Of a DNA stretch of 64,000 nt, positions 42,208 to 51,405 are shown piece by piece. The stretch's first letter is position 1, and each line of letters starts with the position of its first letter. Under the pieces are notes generated by a model. It ran no database searches, was not told the origin of the DNA, and saw only the letters and a list, made by a program, of their open reading frames with translations. The position numbers were made by a program, and so were the translations under genes. The stretch spans positions 124,001-188,000 of the forward strand of contig NZ_BAAAUX010000003.1 in assembly GCF_039534165.1 (NCBI RefSeq), given 5' to 3'. This DNA is from Saccharopolyspora_D taberi. GTDB lineage: Bacteria; Actinomycetota; Actinomycetes; Mycobacteriales; Pseudonocardiaceae.

Positions 42208-42906
42208 ATGGCGGAATTCGTACTGGTCGCGGGTGCGTGGCTCGGGTCGTGGGCGTGGGACGACGTGGTCCCGCACCTGCGCGCGGCGGGCCACGGCGCC
42301 CATCCACTGACGCTGTCGGGTCTCGCGGACAAGCGAGGTGTGCCCGCCGGGCAGCAGACGCACGTCCGGGATGTCGTGGGCGTGGTCGAATCGGAAGACC
42401 TGCGCGACGTCGTGCTGGTCGGGCACAGCTACTCGGGAATCCCGGTCGGCCAGGCGGCCGAGCGGATCGGCGACCGGCTGACCCGGGTGGTCTTCGTCGA
42501 CTCCAACGTCCCGGTCGACGGCGAGTCGTTCGTCTCCGGCTGGTGGGAGGGCCCGGCGAAGCTGGAGGCGTCGATCGTCGGCAACGGCGGCTTCTGGGCG
42601 CCGCTGACCGCGGCCGACTGCGCCGGCCAGGACCTCACCGACGAGCAGATCGCGCGGTTCGTGGAGCGCTCGACGCCGCACCCGGGCACCTCGCTGGCCG
42701 AGCCCGCCGCGCTCGCGCGACCGCTCGGCGAGCTCCCGGCCACCTACGTCAAGTGCCTGCTCGACGGCGCGGAGCCCGGCGCCGCCGTCGCCGAGCTGCT
42801 GACCAGCGACCGCTGGCAGCTGGTCGAGCTCGGCACCGGCCACTGGCCGATGTTCTCCCGGCCGCGCGAACTCGCGCGGATCCTGCTCGACGCGGCCGGG
42901 AGCTGA
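42208..42906 (+). CDS. Alpha/beta-fold hydrolase
   Basis: A 232-residue cytoplasmic hydrolase. The nucleophile elbow is GHSYSG near residue 73, the oxyanion region is VLVAGAWLGSWAWDDVVPHL, and the C-terminal catalytic His is in GTGHWPMF. The GAW(x)GSWAWxxV opening is typical of the esterase/salicylate-esterase-like branch. The substrate cannot be assigned. It is not obviously co-transcribed with add, since a leaderless -10 lies just before its ATG. Confidence 0.88.
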   Translation: MAEFVLVAGAWLGSWAWDDVVPHLRAAGHGAHPLTLSGLADKRGVPAGQQTHVRDVVGVVESEDLRDVVLVGHSYSGIPVGQAAERIGDRLTRVVFVDSNVPVDGESFVSGWWEGPAKLEASIVGNGGFWAPLTAADCAGQDLTDEQIARFVERSTPHPGTSLAEPAALARPLGELPATYVKCLLDGAEPGAAVAELLTSDRWQLVELGTGHWPMFSRPRELARILLDAAGS

Positions 42907-42924
42907 CACCCGGGTCTCGCGGGA

Positions 42925-44532
42925 TCACACCGGCAGCCGGCCCGCGGCCTCGCCGTAGCGCTCGTTGGCCAGCAACGGGTTTTCCGCACCGGTCGAGGCC
43001 GCTGCCGGCGGCTCCGGGATCGGCAGGCCCTCGCAGGTGAGGTCCGCGCCCGGCACGACGCCGTCGACCAGGTAGGACTCGACGACGTCGTCCACGCACG
43101 CGTTGCCGCCCGCGTAGACGCCGTGGTCGCCCTCGCCGGTGACGGTCAGCATTCGCGACCCGGCGAACCTCTCGTGCGCCTGCCGCGCACCCTCGAACGG
43201 GGTCGCCGCGTCGTGCACCGACTGCACCATCAGCACCGGCGGCACGCCGTTGCCGGTCGGCGTCGGCATCGAGACGTCCGGGCGGTTCCAGAACACGCAC
43301 GGCTCGACGATCTTGCCGCCGCCGATGAGCGGGTACCGGTCGTTGAGCTCGCCGGACCACTCGGCCAGCCATTCCCTGTCACCGTGCCACGGGGTGTCGT
43401 TGCAGGTGATCGCGAAGAAGGTGGAGTCGAAGGCGTCGTCGGCGCGCTGGAACAGGCCGGCGAACCCGGCGGTCTGCGCGGTGGCGCCCTGCGGGTTCTC
43501 GATGGGCTGCTTCAGGTACGCCAGGCCCGCGGCGAGCTTCTCGAACTGCGTCTTGCTGTACATGGCCTGACCGGCCGCCGCGTCCAGCGCGATCTCGTCG
43601 ATCACGCCGACGCCGGGCATGTCGACCGGCTTGCGCTTGACCTGCGCCCGCAGGTCCTCGAACGTGGCGCGCACCTGGTCGCTGGTGCTGCCGAGGCGGT
43701 AGAGACCGTCGTGCGCGGCTGCCCACGGCTGGAAGTCCTCGACCATCCGCCGTTCGAAGCCCATCGGCTGCCAGCCGAAGGAGTCCTGCCAGGAGGCGGT
43801 GAAGTCGGTGTTGGAGTCGAGCACGAACTTGTCCACGCGGTGCGGGAAGTAGGTCGCGTAGTAGGCGCCCATCCAGGTTCCGCCGGAGTAGCCGACCCAG
43901 CTGACCTTCTCCCGGCCGAGCAGCTCGCGCAGCAGGTCCAGGTCGCGAACCGTCTGCTCGGTGGTGATCAGCGGACCCAGGTCGCCGTTCTCCCGCTGGC
44001 AGCCCGCGGCGATCTGCTCGGCGCTGTCGAGCAGCTTGTCCACATTGGCCTGGCTGCGGTCGCGCGGATCGAGGTCGGCGCCGATCGTGGTCGCCCCGCC
44101 GCAGCTGATGTTGGTGCTGTCCCCGGTGCCGCGCGGGTCGATGCCGACGACCTCGAAGCTGTCGAGCAACTTCTGCCGGCCCAGGAACGTCAGCGGCAGC
44201 GTCCGGCCGGGTCCGCCGGGCCCGCCCGGGTTGGTGAGCAGGCTGCCGCGCTCGGCCTGCCCGTCAGCGGGAGCGAGCCTGCTCACCGCGATCGTGACGG
44301 ACTCGCCGTCGTCGGGCCGGTCCCAGTCGCGCGGTGCCTGGAACGAACCGCATTCCAGCCGCTCCGAGCCGGGTGGCAGCTCCGGTGGCGGCGTCTCGAA
44401 GCACGGCTTCCACTCGATGCCCTGCGCCAGGTACGGCGCGGGCACCGGAGCCGCGGGCGCGGCCGGCACCGGCGGTGCCGTCGCGAGCAGTGCGCCCGCC
44501 GCGGTGGCGACGGCCAGCAACGTCTTCCCCAT
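42925..44532 (-). CDS. Secreted alpha/beta hydrolase, tripeptidyl aminopeptidase (TAP/SlpD-E) type
   Basis: A 535-residue exported protein. The signal peptide is about residues 1-25 (AVATAAGALLATAPPVPAA). The oxyanion motif is NPGGPGGPG, the nucleophile is GYSGGTW, and the C-terminal TAP-like domain ends with GEGDHGVYAGGNACVDDVV carrying the catalytic His. These are the marks of the actinobacterial tripeptidyl aminopeptidase family that trims secreted peptides. There is no lipobox cysteine, so it is probably released. It converges on the small hydrolase gene with an 18-nt gap. Confidence 0.9.
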   Translation of the reverse strand: MGKTLLAVATAAGALLATAPPVPAAPAAPVPAPYLAQGIEWKPCFETPPPELPPGSERLECGSFQAPRDWDRPDDGESVTIAVSRLAPADGQAERGSLLTNPGGPGGPGRTLPLTFLGRQKLLDSFEVVGIDPRGTGDSTNISCGGATTIGADLDPRDRSQANVDKLLDSAEQIAAGCQRENGDLGPLITTEQTVRDLDLLRELLGREKVSWVGYSGGTWMGAYYATYFPHRVDKFVLDSNTDFTASWQDSFGWQPMGFERRMVEDFQPWAAAHDGLYRLGSTSDQVRATFEDLRAQVKRKPVDMPGVGVIDEIALDAAAGQAMYSKTQFEKLAAGLAYLKQPIENPQGATAQTAGFAGLFQRADDAFDSTFFAITCNDTPWHGDREWLAEWSGELNDRYPLIGGGKIVEPCVFWNRPDVSMPTPTGNGVPPVLMVQSVHDAATPFEGARQAHERFAGSRMLTVTGEGDHGVYAGGNACVDDVVESYLVDGVVPGADLTCEGLPIPEPPAAASTGAENPLLANERYGEAAGRLPV

Positions 44533-44642
44533 GTCGTCCCCTCGTGCGATCGCACGCCGGTCTGGCGTGCTTGTCGATCACATAAGGGGTGGGGAAGCCT
44601 CGCGACCGCCGAACGTACGATCCGGAAAGGCCGTCTTTAACT

Positions 44643-44673
44643 GGGAAAAGGGGGCGCTGGGCCCCCTTTTCCC
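44643..44673 (-). terminator. Terminator of the cstA-ybdD operon
   Basis: A perfect 13-bp stem (GGGAAAAGGGGGC / GCCCCCTTTTCCC) with a 5-nt loop starts 3 nt after the ybdD stop. It is the strongest hairpin in the window and nearly symmetrical, so it may also insulate the divergent TAP-hydrolase promoter. Confidence 0.9.
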
Positions 44674-44675
44674 CC

Positions 44676-44885
44676 TCAGCAGCAGCGGGATCCGGGATTG
44701 GTGTCGCCCCGGTCGACGTGGCGGCGCCAGAACTCCCGCTCGGTCAGGACCGGGTGGTCCGGGTGGTGCGTCCGCTGGTGCTCCAGGTACTGCTCGTAGG
44801 CGGTCTCGCCGACGATCCCGCGCACGACCTGCCAGGCGCCCCGAGCGGATCGGCGCAGCCTGGTCAGGATCGGCGCGGAGGTCAC
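44676..44885 (-). CDS. ybdD: YbdD/YjiX-family small protein
   Basis: A 69-residue protein of the YbdD (DUF466) family: WQVVRGIVGETAYEQYLEHQ, then HPDHPVLTEREFWRRHVDRG. YbdD-type proteins are required by CstA/BtsT carbon-starvation transporters in E. coli (pyruvate uptake). The GTG start overlaps the cstA stop (GTGA). It ends in SRCC. Confidence 0.92.
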   Translation of the reverse strand: MTSAPILTRLRRSARGAWQVVRGIVGETAYEQYLEHQRTHHPDHPVLTEREFWRRHVDRGDTNPGSRCC

Positions 44886-47056
44886 GTTCCGGCCCCTGCC
44901 TTCTGCCGCTGCCGTTCCTCGGCGGTCGGGATGAGCCCGGCCGGGGCGAACAGCTTCGACTCGACGTGCGGGACCTCGGTGTCGGGCAGCGGTGCGGTGG
45001 CGCGCAGGGCCCTGATCCACACCCTGATCGCGTCGACGAGCACGATGATGATCAGCACCGCGAACAGGATGCTCAGCACTCCGTCCACAGTGGAGTTCAG
45101 CACCACCTTGTGCATCTCCTCCACGGTGCTCGCCGCGCCCTTGCTGGTCTGCCCGGCGTCGATGGCCGCCTGGTACGAGGCCCGCTGCGCGAAGAACCCG
45201 ATCTTGGGGTCGGCCGAGAACACCTTCTGCCAGCTCGCGGTCAGCGTCACGATCGCGTCCCAGGCCAGCGGGACCAGCGTGACCCAGGCGAACTTCGCCC
45301 GCCCGGACTTGATCAGGATCGTGGTCGCCACCGCCAGCGCCACCGCCGCCAGCAGCTGGTTGGCGATGCCGAACAGCGGGAACAGCTGGTTGATGCCGCC
45401 CAGCGGGTCGTTGACCCCGGCCCACAGGAAGTAGCCCCAGCCGCCGACGATCGCCGCGCTGGAGATCCAGATGCCCGGCTTCCAGCTCACGTCGCCGAAC
45501 TTCTTCCAGACGTTGCCGACGGTGTCCTGCAGCATGAACCGCCCGACCCGGGTGCCGGCGTCGACGGTGGTCAGGATGAACAGCGCCTCGAACATGACCG
45601 CGAAGTGGTACCAGAACGCCTTCATCGCGTCCCCGCCCAGGACCTGCGAGAACACCTCGGACAGGCCGTAGGCCAGGGTCGGCGCGCCACCGCTGCGGCC
45701 GACCAGCGTCTCCTCGCCCACGGCCGCGGCCGCGGCGGCGAGCTGCTCGGGGGTGACCTGGAAGCCGATGCCGGCCACCGCCTGCGACGCCGACTGCAGC
45801 GTGTCGCCCAGCGCGGTCGAGGGCATGTTCATCGCGAAGTAGATGCCCGGGTCGATGATGCAGGCCGCGGCCAGCGCCATGATCGCCACGAACGACTCGG
45901 TCAGCATGCCGCCGTAGCCGATGACCCGGACCTGCGACTCCTTCTCCAGCATCTTCGGCGTCGTGCCGGAGGAGACCAGGGAGTGGAAACCCGACAGCGC
46001 ACCGCAGGCGATGGTGATGAACACGAACGGGAACAGCGCGCCCGAGAACACCGGTCCCTGGGCGTTGAGCGCGAAGTCGGTGACCGCCTCGGTCTTCATC
46101 ACCGGCCAGGCGATCAGGATCGACACCGCCAGCATCACCACGACGCCGACCTTCATGAAGGTGCTCAGGTAGTCGCGCGGGGCCAGCAGCATCCACACCG
46201 GCAGCACCGAGGCGACGAAGCCGTAGGCGATCAGCGCGAAGGTCAGCTCGTTGCCGCTGAGGGTGAACGCCGAGGCCAGCCCGGACTCGGCGATCCAGCC
46301 GCCGCCCACGATGCTGACCAGCAGCAGCGCCACGCCGATCACCGAGGTCTCGACGATCCGGCCGGGCCGCAGGTAGCGCAGGTAGAAGCCCATGAACAGG
46401 GCGATCGGGATGGTCATGCCGATCGAGAAGGTGCCCCACGGCGACCCCTTCAGCGCGCCCACGACCACCAGCGCCAGCACCGCCAGCAGGATGATCATGA
46501 TCGCCAGCACCGCGATCAGCGCCGCGATCCCGCCGATCGGGCCGATCTCCTCGCGGGCCATCTGGCCCAGGCTGCGGCCGTCGCGGCGGGTGGAGAAGAA
46601 CAGCACCACCATGTCCTGCACGGCCCCGGCGAAGATGACGCCGAGGATGATCCAGATCGTGCCCGGCAGGTAGCCCATCTGGGCCGCCAGCACCGGACCC
46701 ACCAGCGGGCCCGCCCCGGCGATCGCCGCGAAGTGGTGGCCGAACAGCACCCGCCGGTCGGTCGGGTGGAAGTCGACGCCGTTGTTGAGGCGTTCCGCGG
46801 GCGTGGCGCGGGTGTCGTCGACCCGCAGCACGCGGTAGGAGATGAACCGGGCGTAGAAGCGGTAGCCGATCGCGTAGGACGCGAGCGCGGCGAAGACCAG
46901 CCACGCGGCCGAGATCTCCTCGCCCCGGCTCAGGGCGATGATGCCCCAGGCGATCGCACCCACGATCGCCACGAGCACCCAGACACCTATCTCCTTGGGA
47001 CTCATTTTCCGTTTCGGCGCCGCTGGGCCGTTCGGCGCTGTAGTAGTGCTCGCCAC
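44882..47056 (-). CDS. cstA: Carbon starvation protein CstA
   Basis: A 724-residue inner-membrane transporter with about 16-18 helices. Family motifs include FGHHFAAIAGAGPLVGPVLAAQ, GYGGMLTESFVAIMALAAAC and LVSSGTTPKMLEKE. E. coli homologues import pyruvate or peptides during starvation. The start is a GTG preceded by GGAGAC. It is the first gene of a cstA-ybdD operon. The 354-nt space to the divergent sigma-factor gene holds its promoter. Confidence 0.95.
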   Translation of the reverse strand: MASTTTAPNGPAAPKRKMSPKEIGVWVLVAIVGAIAWGIIALSRGEEISAAWLVFAALASYAIGYRFYARFISYRVLRVDDTRATPAERLNNGVDFHPTDRRVLFGHHFAAIAGAGPLVGPVLAAQMGYLPGTIWIILGVIFAGAVQDMVVLFFSTRRDGRSLGQMAREEIGPIGGIAALIAVLAIMIILLAVLALVVVGALKGSPWGTFSIGMTIPIALFMGFYLRYLRPGRIVETSVIGVALLLVSIVGGGWIAESGLASAFTLSGNELTFALIAYGFVASVLPVWMLLAPRDYLSTFMKVGVVVMLAVSILIAWPVMKTEAVTDFALNAQGPVFSGALFPFVFITIACGALSGFHSLVSSGTTPKMLEKESQVRVIGYGGMLTESFVAIMALAAACIIDPGIYFAMNMPSTALGDTLQSASQAVAGIGFQVTPEQLAAAAAAVGEETLVGRSGGAPTLAYGLSEVFSQVLGGDAMKAFWYHFAVMFEALFILTTVDAGTRVGRFMLQDTVGNVWKKFGDVSWKPGIWISSAAIVGGWGYFLWAGVNDPLGGINQLFPLFGIANQLLAAVALAVATTILIKSGRAKFAWVTLVPLAWDAIVTLTASWQKVFSADPKIGFFAQRASYQAAIDAGQTSKGAASTVEEMHKVVLNSTVDGVLSILFAVLIIIVLVDAIRVWIRALRATAPLPDTEVPHVESKLFAPAGLIPTAEERQRQKAGAGT

Positions 47057-47410
47057 CGTCTCCGGTCTCCGTTCTCACGTCCACCCGCGCGAAGCACGGC
47101 AATGTGACGAGGATCTGCCCCGCGAGGGTTCGATGTCCAGTGCGTGGCATCGAAGTAACCATGATGTAAGACGCGACCTCGGCCGGTGCCCGGGCGGTCG
47201 CCGTACGCAGCGCGAGCAGGCGTCATGGGAATTCCCGCCGATCTTGGTCGGGGTCGGCGGTAAGCTTCGCCGCCGTGGGTTCCGCCGGACGGCAGGCGGG
47301 AAAACCGGCTCCGGCCACAACCACGGAGGGGGTCTCGGGCGTCTTGCAGGTATGTGACGGTATCGATCGCATTGCCCGCGACCGCCTGGCCGGACGGCGG
47401 GTCGGCGGCG
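47057..47410. promoter_or_regulatory. Divergent intergenic region cstA / sigma factor
   Basis: 354 nt without a gene. A GGGAATTCCC palindrome is at 47227-47236. Promoters for both directions must lie here, but I cannot place convincing -35/-10 pairs. The GTG at 47354 would extend the sigma factor by 19 residues without a good ribosome site. Confidence 0.4.
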
Positions 47411-47902
47411 ATGGATGAACTGACGGCCCGGCTGACCGACCTCTACCAGGAGCACTACCGCCAGCTGCTGCGGATCGCGGTCCTGCTGGTCGACGACCGG
47501 GCGTCGGCCGAGGACATCGTGCAGGACGCCTTCGTCCGGGTGTTCGACTCCCGGTCCCGGCTGCGCGATCCGGACAAGGCGCTGGCGTTCCTGCGGCAGG
47601 CCGTGCTCAACCGGGCCCGCTCCATCCTGCGGCGGCGGATGGTGGCCAAGAAGTACCAGCCCAGGCTCGCCACCAGCGACTCGCTCCCGGACGACACCGG
47701 CCGCGGCGTCGACCGGGCGGTGCTGGCCGCCGCGCTCGCCCAGCTGCCGCGCAGGCAGCGGGAGGCGGTCGTGCTGCGCTACTACGCCGACCTCAGCGAG
47801 GCCCGCACCGCCGAGGTGATGGGATGCAGCCAGGGCGCGGTCAAGTCCTACTGCTCGCGCGGGGTCGCGCGGCTTTCCGATCTGCTGCGGGAGCGGGTGT
47901 GA
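47411..47902 (+). CDS. SigE-family ECF sigma factor
   Basis: A 163-residue sigma factor with region 2 (RIAVLLVDDRASAEDIVQDAFVRVF) and region 4 (LPRRQREAVVLRYYADLSEARTAEVMGCSQGAVKSYCSRG). The AVKSxxSRG recognition helix is typical of the SigE-type ECF branch of actinobacteria. The stop overlaps the GTG of the following membrane protein, the usual arrangement with a regulatory membrane partner. The ATG at 47411 gives the standard N-terminus. Confidence 0.9.
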   Translation: MDELTARLTDLYQEHYRQLLRIAVLLVDDRASAEDIVQDAFVRVFDSRSRLRDPDKALAFLRQAVLNRARSILRRRMVAKKYQPRLATSDSLPDDTGRGVDRAVLAAALAQLPRRQREAVVLRYYADLSEARTAEVMGCSQGAVKSYCSRGVARLSDLLRERV

Positions 47903-48927
47903 CGAACCGAGACAGCACGCGAGAAGAGGACCTGCTGCGCGCCCGCCTGCACCGGCTCGTCGAGGACGTGGAGCCGCGCGGCGACTCGCTGCCCCGGCTG
48001 CTGGCCTCGGTCCGCAGGCGGCGCTCGCCCCGGCGGCCGTTCGTCCTGGCCGCGGGCGCGGCGGTCGCGGCCACCGCGGTGTTCCTGGTGGCGCTGCTGA
48101 ACTTCCCAGGCAACCGCGGGACCGAACCGGTCAGCATGCAGCCCAACAGCTACGTCGCCGCTGCGCGCCCGGACTCGATCACCGCTTTCAACATCGTCTC
48201 CGGCAAGCAGCTGGGCCGGGTCGCCGAGCTGCCCGGCAGGCGGGTCCAGGCGCTGGCCACCGACGGCGAGCACGTCTACGCGCTGGTGTCGGGCTCGCGC
48301 GACCAGCTCGTCGAGACCTCCTCGCGCGGGGCCCAGCAGGTGCTCGCCGACGTCCCGCCGCAGACGAACCTGCTGGCCGCGGGCGGCGGGCAGGTCGCGT
48401 ACGCCTCCCCGGACGCGGTGGTGGTGCGCGGCGGTTCCGGCGAGCGGCGGCTGCTCCCGCCGCGGGGCGAGCGGGTGGTGGACGTGGCGCTGGCCTCCGA
48501 CGGCAGGCTCGCGGTGCTGACCGCTTCGGACGGCTCCCGCGCGGGCACGATCCACCTCGTCGGCCCGGGGGAGACGTCGATGACCTCGGGCCCGGCGATC
48601 GACCCCGGGGACGAGTGCGGACCGCTGGCGGTGACCTGGTCCGGGCCGGAGGTGGCCGCGCTGCGCAGCGCGGGCTGCGACTCCGGCAGGGTCCGGGTGA
48701 CCACCATCGACGGCAGCGGTCGGCAGATCGGCGGCGGGGTGCCGTTCGAGGCCGGTCGGGTCGAAGTCCACGACGTGCAGCTCTCCAGCGACCGCCTCGG
48801 GCGGTTCCTGGTCTCGGTCGGCGGCGGGCGGCAGTGGCTCGTCGACGAGACGGACGTGCGCGAGGTGCCCGCGGCGTGCGCACCGGGCGGCGGCTGCGCG
48901 GACGTGGCGACGACGTTCTGGAGCTGA
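47899..48927 (+). CDS. Membrane-anchored beta-propeller-like partner of the sigma factor
   Basis: A 342-residue protein. Its cytoplasmic N-terminus of about 50 residues (LLRARLHRLVEDVEPRGDSLPRLLASVRRRR) precedes a single helix (FVLAAGAAVAATAVFLVALLNF). An extracytoplasmic domain of repeating beta blades follows (SITAFNIVSGKQLGRVAELPG; VQALATDGEHVYALVSGS; VVDVALASDGRLAVLTAS), with a late CAPGGGCAD. GTGA overlap with the sigma gene makes it its cognate partner. The cytoplasmic part lacks the zinc anti-sigma HxxxCxxC motif, so whether it restrains the sigma factor is inference. Confidence 0.8.
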   Translation: MTNRDSTREEDLLRARLHRLVEDVEPRGDSLPRLLASVRRRRSPRRPFVLAAGAAVAATAVFLVALLNFPGNRGTEPVSMQPNSYVAAARPDSITAFNIVSGKQLGRVAELPGRRVQALATDGEHVYALVSGSRDQLVETSSRGAQQVLADVPPQTNLLAAGGGQVAYASPDAVVVRGGSGERRLLPPRGERVVDVALASDGRLAVLTASDGSRAGTIHLVGPGETSMTSGPAIDPGDECGPLAVTWSGPEVAALRSAGCDSGRVRVTTIDGSGRQIGGGVPFEAGRVEVHDVQLSSDRLGRFLVSVGGGRQWLVDETDVREVPAACAPGGGCADVATTFWS

Positions 48928-48954
48928 GCCGGGTTCCGTGCCAGGGTGGCGGCC

Positions 48955-49371
48955 ATGACGTTCCAGATCCGGGTCGGTGTCCGCGGTTACGAGCTGGACC
49001 TGCACGGCCACGTGCACAACGCGGTTTACCTGCAGTACGGCGATCACGCGCGCTGGGAATGCATCCGCAGGGCCGGGGTGGAGATCGCCGACGTGCACGC
49101 CGACGGCCTCGGTCCGATCAACCTGGAGACCACCATCCGCTACCAGCGGGAGCTGCGCGGCGGCGACGAGGTCGACGTCTCCTGCGAGTTCGAGTGGGGT
49201 ACGGGCAAGACCTTCCGGGTCCGCCAGGAGCTCCGGCTCGCCGACGGGTCGCCGGTCGCCGAGATCATCAGCGTCAGCGGCCTGCTCGACCTGGCCGAGC
49301 GCAGGCTGGTCGCCAACCCCCAGGAGCGGTGGCGGGCGCTGGCGAGCTCCCCCGAGCTGATGGGGCTGTGA
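48955..49371 (+). CDS. Acyl-CoA thioesterase, 4HBT hot-dog fold
   Basis: A 138-residue hot-dog protein. The catalytic-region motif YELDLHGHVHNAVYLQYGDHARWE matches the 4-hydroxybenzoyl-CoA thioesterase branch, in which the aspartate acts on the thioester. TIRYQRELRGGDEVDV and the EW-x5-FRVRQEL strand complete the fold. The substrate is unknown. The ATG at 48955 follows CAGGGTGG by 7 nt; a GTG 9 nt upstream is the alternative. Confidence 0.88.
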   Translation: MTFQIRVGVRGYELDLHGHVHNAVYLQYGDHARWECIRRAGVEIADVHADGLGPINLETTIRYQRELRGGDEVDVSCEFEWGTGKTFRVRQELRLADGSPVAEIISVSGLLDLAERRLVANPQERWRALASSPELMGL

Positions 49372-49461
49372 CCGGGACACGCCCCTGATCCGGCCAATGC
49401 GGATCGCGGGCGCCGCTCGCCGTGATCATCGCTCGGAGGTGATCGGAAACGAGGGGGGCAC

Positions 49462-50139
49462 GTGCACAGGCATCGGCAGGAACTCGTCCGGCTCTTCCGC
49501 GTCGCGCTCGACCGGCCGCGGTGGCAGTGGGTGCTCGCGTTCGCCGTCTCGGTCTGGACGCTGCTGTGGATCGGCGGCCAGTTCACCGGCAGCGCGCCGT
49601 CGGCGCTGGGCGTGCTGGAGGTCCTCGGCGGCGCCGTGGGGGTCGCAGCCGAGCAGTGGACGACGCAGGTCGCCGCGGTCTGGCACGGCGCGGGCGCCTG
49701 GCCGCCGGTCGCGGGCGGTCTGCTGTGGGCGGCCACCAGCGAGCGCGGGCAGACCCCGGCGCTGCTGGGCTGGATCGCGGTGATGCTCGGATCCGAACGC
49801 CTCGGGTACCGGCCCGCCGTCCTGATCGCGGTGGCGACCCTGGTCGGCTTCGCCGTCCTGATCGGACTGCTGTCGCTGACCACCGCCCGGTTCGTCGACC
49901 GCCGCTCCACGCTGCTGCCGCGCGACGTGCTGCGCGCCTCGGTCACCGCCGCGACGCTGTCGGTCGTGGTCCCGCTGGTCGCCCCGGCCGCCGCGATCAT
50001 CCGGCTCGGACGTCCCTACATCACCCGGGCTCCGCGCGTGCTGACGCCGGAAAGCGGCGCGTCCGGGCGCGGCGGCTGGAGCCGCATCCCCGAGCAGGCC
50101 AAAGCACCCGAGCAGGACAGGGCCCCCGAGCCGTCCTGA
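49462..50139 (+). CDS. Hypothetical membrane protein
   Basis: A 225-residue protein with about four hydrophobic segments (WVLAFAVSVWTLLWIGG; ALGVLEVLGGAVGVAAE; VLIAVATLVGFAVLIGLLS; ASVTAATLSVVVPLVAPAA). A charged, Pro/Glu-rich cytoplasmic tail (RIPEQAKAPEQDRAPEPS) ends it. No family is recognised. GGGGGGC precedes the GTG. Its stop and that of the convergent gene meet in TGATCA at 50137-50142. Confidence 0.72.
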   Translation: MHRHRQELVRLFRVALDRPRWQWVLAFAVSVWTLLWIGGQFTGSAPSALGVLEVLGGAVGVAAEQWTTQVAAVWHGAGAWPPVAGGLLWAATSERGQTPALLGWIAVMLGSERLGYRPAVLIAVATLVGFAVLIGLLSLTTARFVDRRSTLLPRDVLRASVTAATLSVVVPLVAPAAAIIRLGRPYITRAPRVLTPESGASGRGGWSRIPEQAKAPEQDRAPEPS

Positions 50140-51405
50140 TCAGGCGCCGCGCAGCCGCAGGCCGCGCTCGGCCAGCGACCGCAACGCCACGTCGTCGGAG
50201 TCGGACGGCCCCTGCGACCACACCGCCTGCACGATCCGAACCCGCGTCCCGGTGCGCTCGACGGCCTGCGCCGCGCCGTCGAAGGACTCCGGTGCGCCGG
50301 GCCAGCGGTGGCCCGCCCGGACCGGATCGGTCACACCGCCGGTGCCCGCGGTGTCGAGGACGCCGCGCAGCTCCAGCGCGCTCTGCTCGTCGGCGAGATC
50401 GATGACCGCGACGGCGACCGCTGCCTTGCGCCCCTGCACCTGCGTGTCGAACGCGAGCCGGGAAAGCCCGGTGCAGGGCCGGGACTGGAACCAGACCCGC
50501 ACGTCGCCGTAGGAACCGGCGGTGCAGGCGGAGTCCTTCAGCGATGCCCGCTCGACGAACTCGACCCCGTCGACCCGCTGCACCGGGACCGCGGTGTTGC
50601 CCGCCCGCGGCTGCTGGCTCGCACCCACCAGCAGCGCCACGATCACGACGAGCACGACCAGCACCGCCGCGCCGAGCGCGATCAGCTTGTGGCGCGCGGA
50701 GAACGAACGGCTTGGCTCCCGCGCGGGCGCGGGTGGCGCGGGCTCGTCCTCGACCTTCGAGAGCAGCATCGTGTCCGCTGTGGCCAGGTCCGGGGCGACC
50801 GCGTCCGGGAAGCCCTCGGCGGTCAGCGCGGCGATGTCCAGCTCCGCGGCCTCGTCGCTGAGGACCGCGAGCAACCGCTGCGCGGCGCCGACCGGGCAGG
50901 AGCGCTCGTAGGTCGCGAGCTCCCGCGCCGCGGCCAGGACCGACGTCGTCGTCGGGTAGAGCACGCGGACGCCGCGGTGCAGATCGCTGGTCGGCTGGGT
51001 GACCTGCTCGACGAACGGTCCGACGGCGATGATCGTGCTCACCGGCATCGGCTCGACGTCCCGCGACTGGAGGCTGCGTGCCAGCGCCGACGCCGACTCC
51101 AGCGCCTCCAGCCCGGGGTTGACCGCGCCCTCGGTGCGCACCAGCGGCCAGCCGTCGACCGACCACGGTGTCCGAAGTGGAGCTTCCAGCTTGAGCACCG
51201 GCTCCGGCAGGTCCACCCCGGCCACGACGATCACGCCGCGGGGCAGCACGATCACCGCGTCCAGCGTCCGCGGGCAGCCGGGCGGCTTGCAGCCGAACAC
51301 GGCCACGCCGCCGAGGACCTCCACGCCCTCACCCCAGGCGGTGAGGGCCGCGCGGATGTCGGCGCCGACCGTCGTCGGTTCCGGACCGGTCCGCACCAGC
51401 CGCAT
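50140..51405 (-). CDS. Membrane protein with a NERD-like N-terminal domain
   Basis: A 421-residue protein. The N-terminal part (EVLGGVAVFGCKPPG-x4-LDAVIVLPRGVIVVAGVDL) follows the order of a NERD nuclease-related domain: strand, D in LDAVIV, then a strand where E-x-K is expected. Here that position reads AGVDL, so catalysis is unlikely. A helix near residues 273-293 (LIALGAAVLVVLVVIVALLVGA) and a C-terminal extracytoplasmic domain with two cysteines (CTAGSYG; RPCTGLS) follow. The ATG at 51405 has GGGAGG 6 nt upstream. The NERD assignment is tentative. Confidence 0.7.
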   Translation of the reverse strand: MRLVRTGPEPTTVGADIRAALTAWGEGVEVLGGVAVFGCKPPGCPRTLDAVIVLPRGVIVVAGVDLPEPVLKLEAPLRTPWSVDGWPLVRTEGAVNPGLEALESASALARSLQSRDVEPMPVSTIIAVGPFVEQVTQPTSDLHRGVRVLYPTTTSVLAAARELATYERSCPVGAAQRLLAVLSDEAAELDIAALTAEGFPDAVAPDLATADTMLLSKVEDEPAPPAPAREPSRSFSARHKLIALGAAVLVVLVVIVALLVGASQQPRAGNTAVPVQRVDGVEFVERASLKDSACTAGSYGDVRVWFQSRPCTGLSRLAFDTQVQGRKAAVAVAVIDLADEQSALELRGVLDTAGTGGVTDPVRAGHRWPGAPESFDGAAQAVERTGTRVRIVQAVWSQGPSDSDDVALRSLAERGLRLRGA

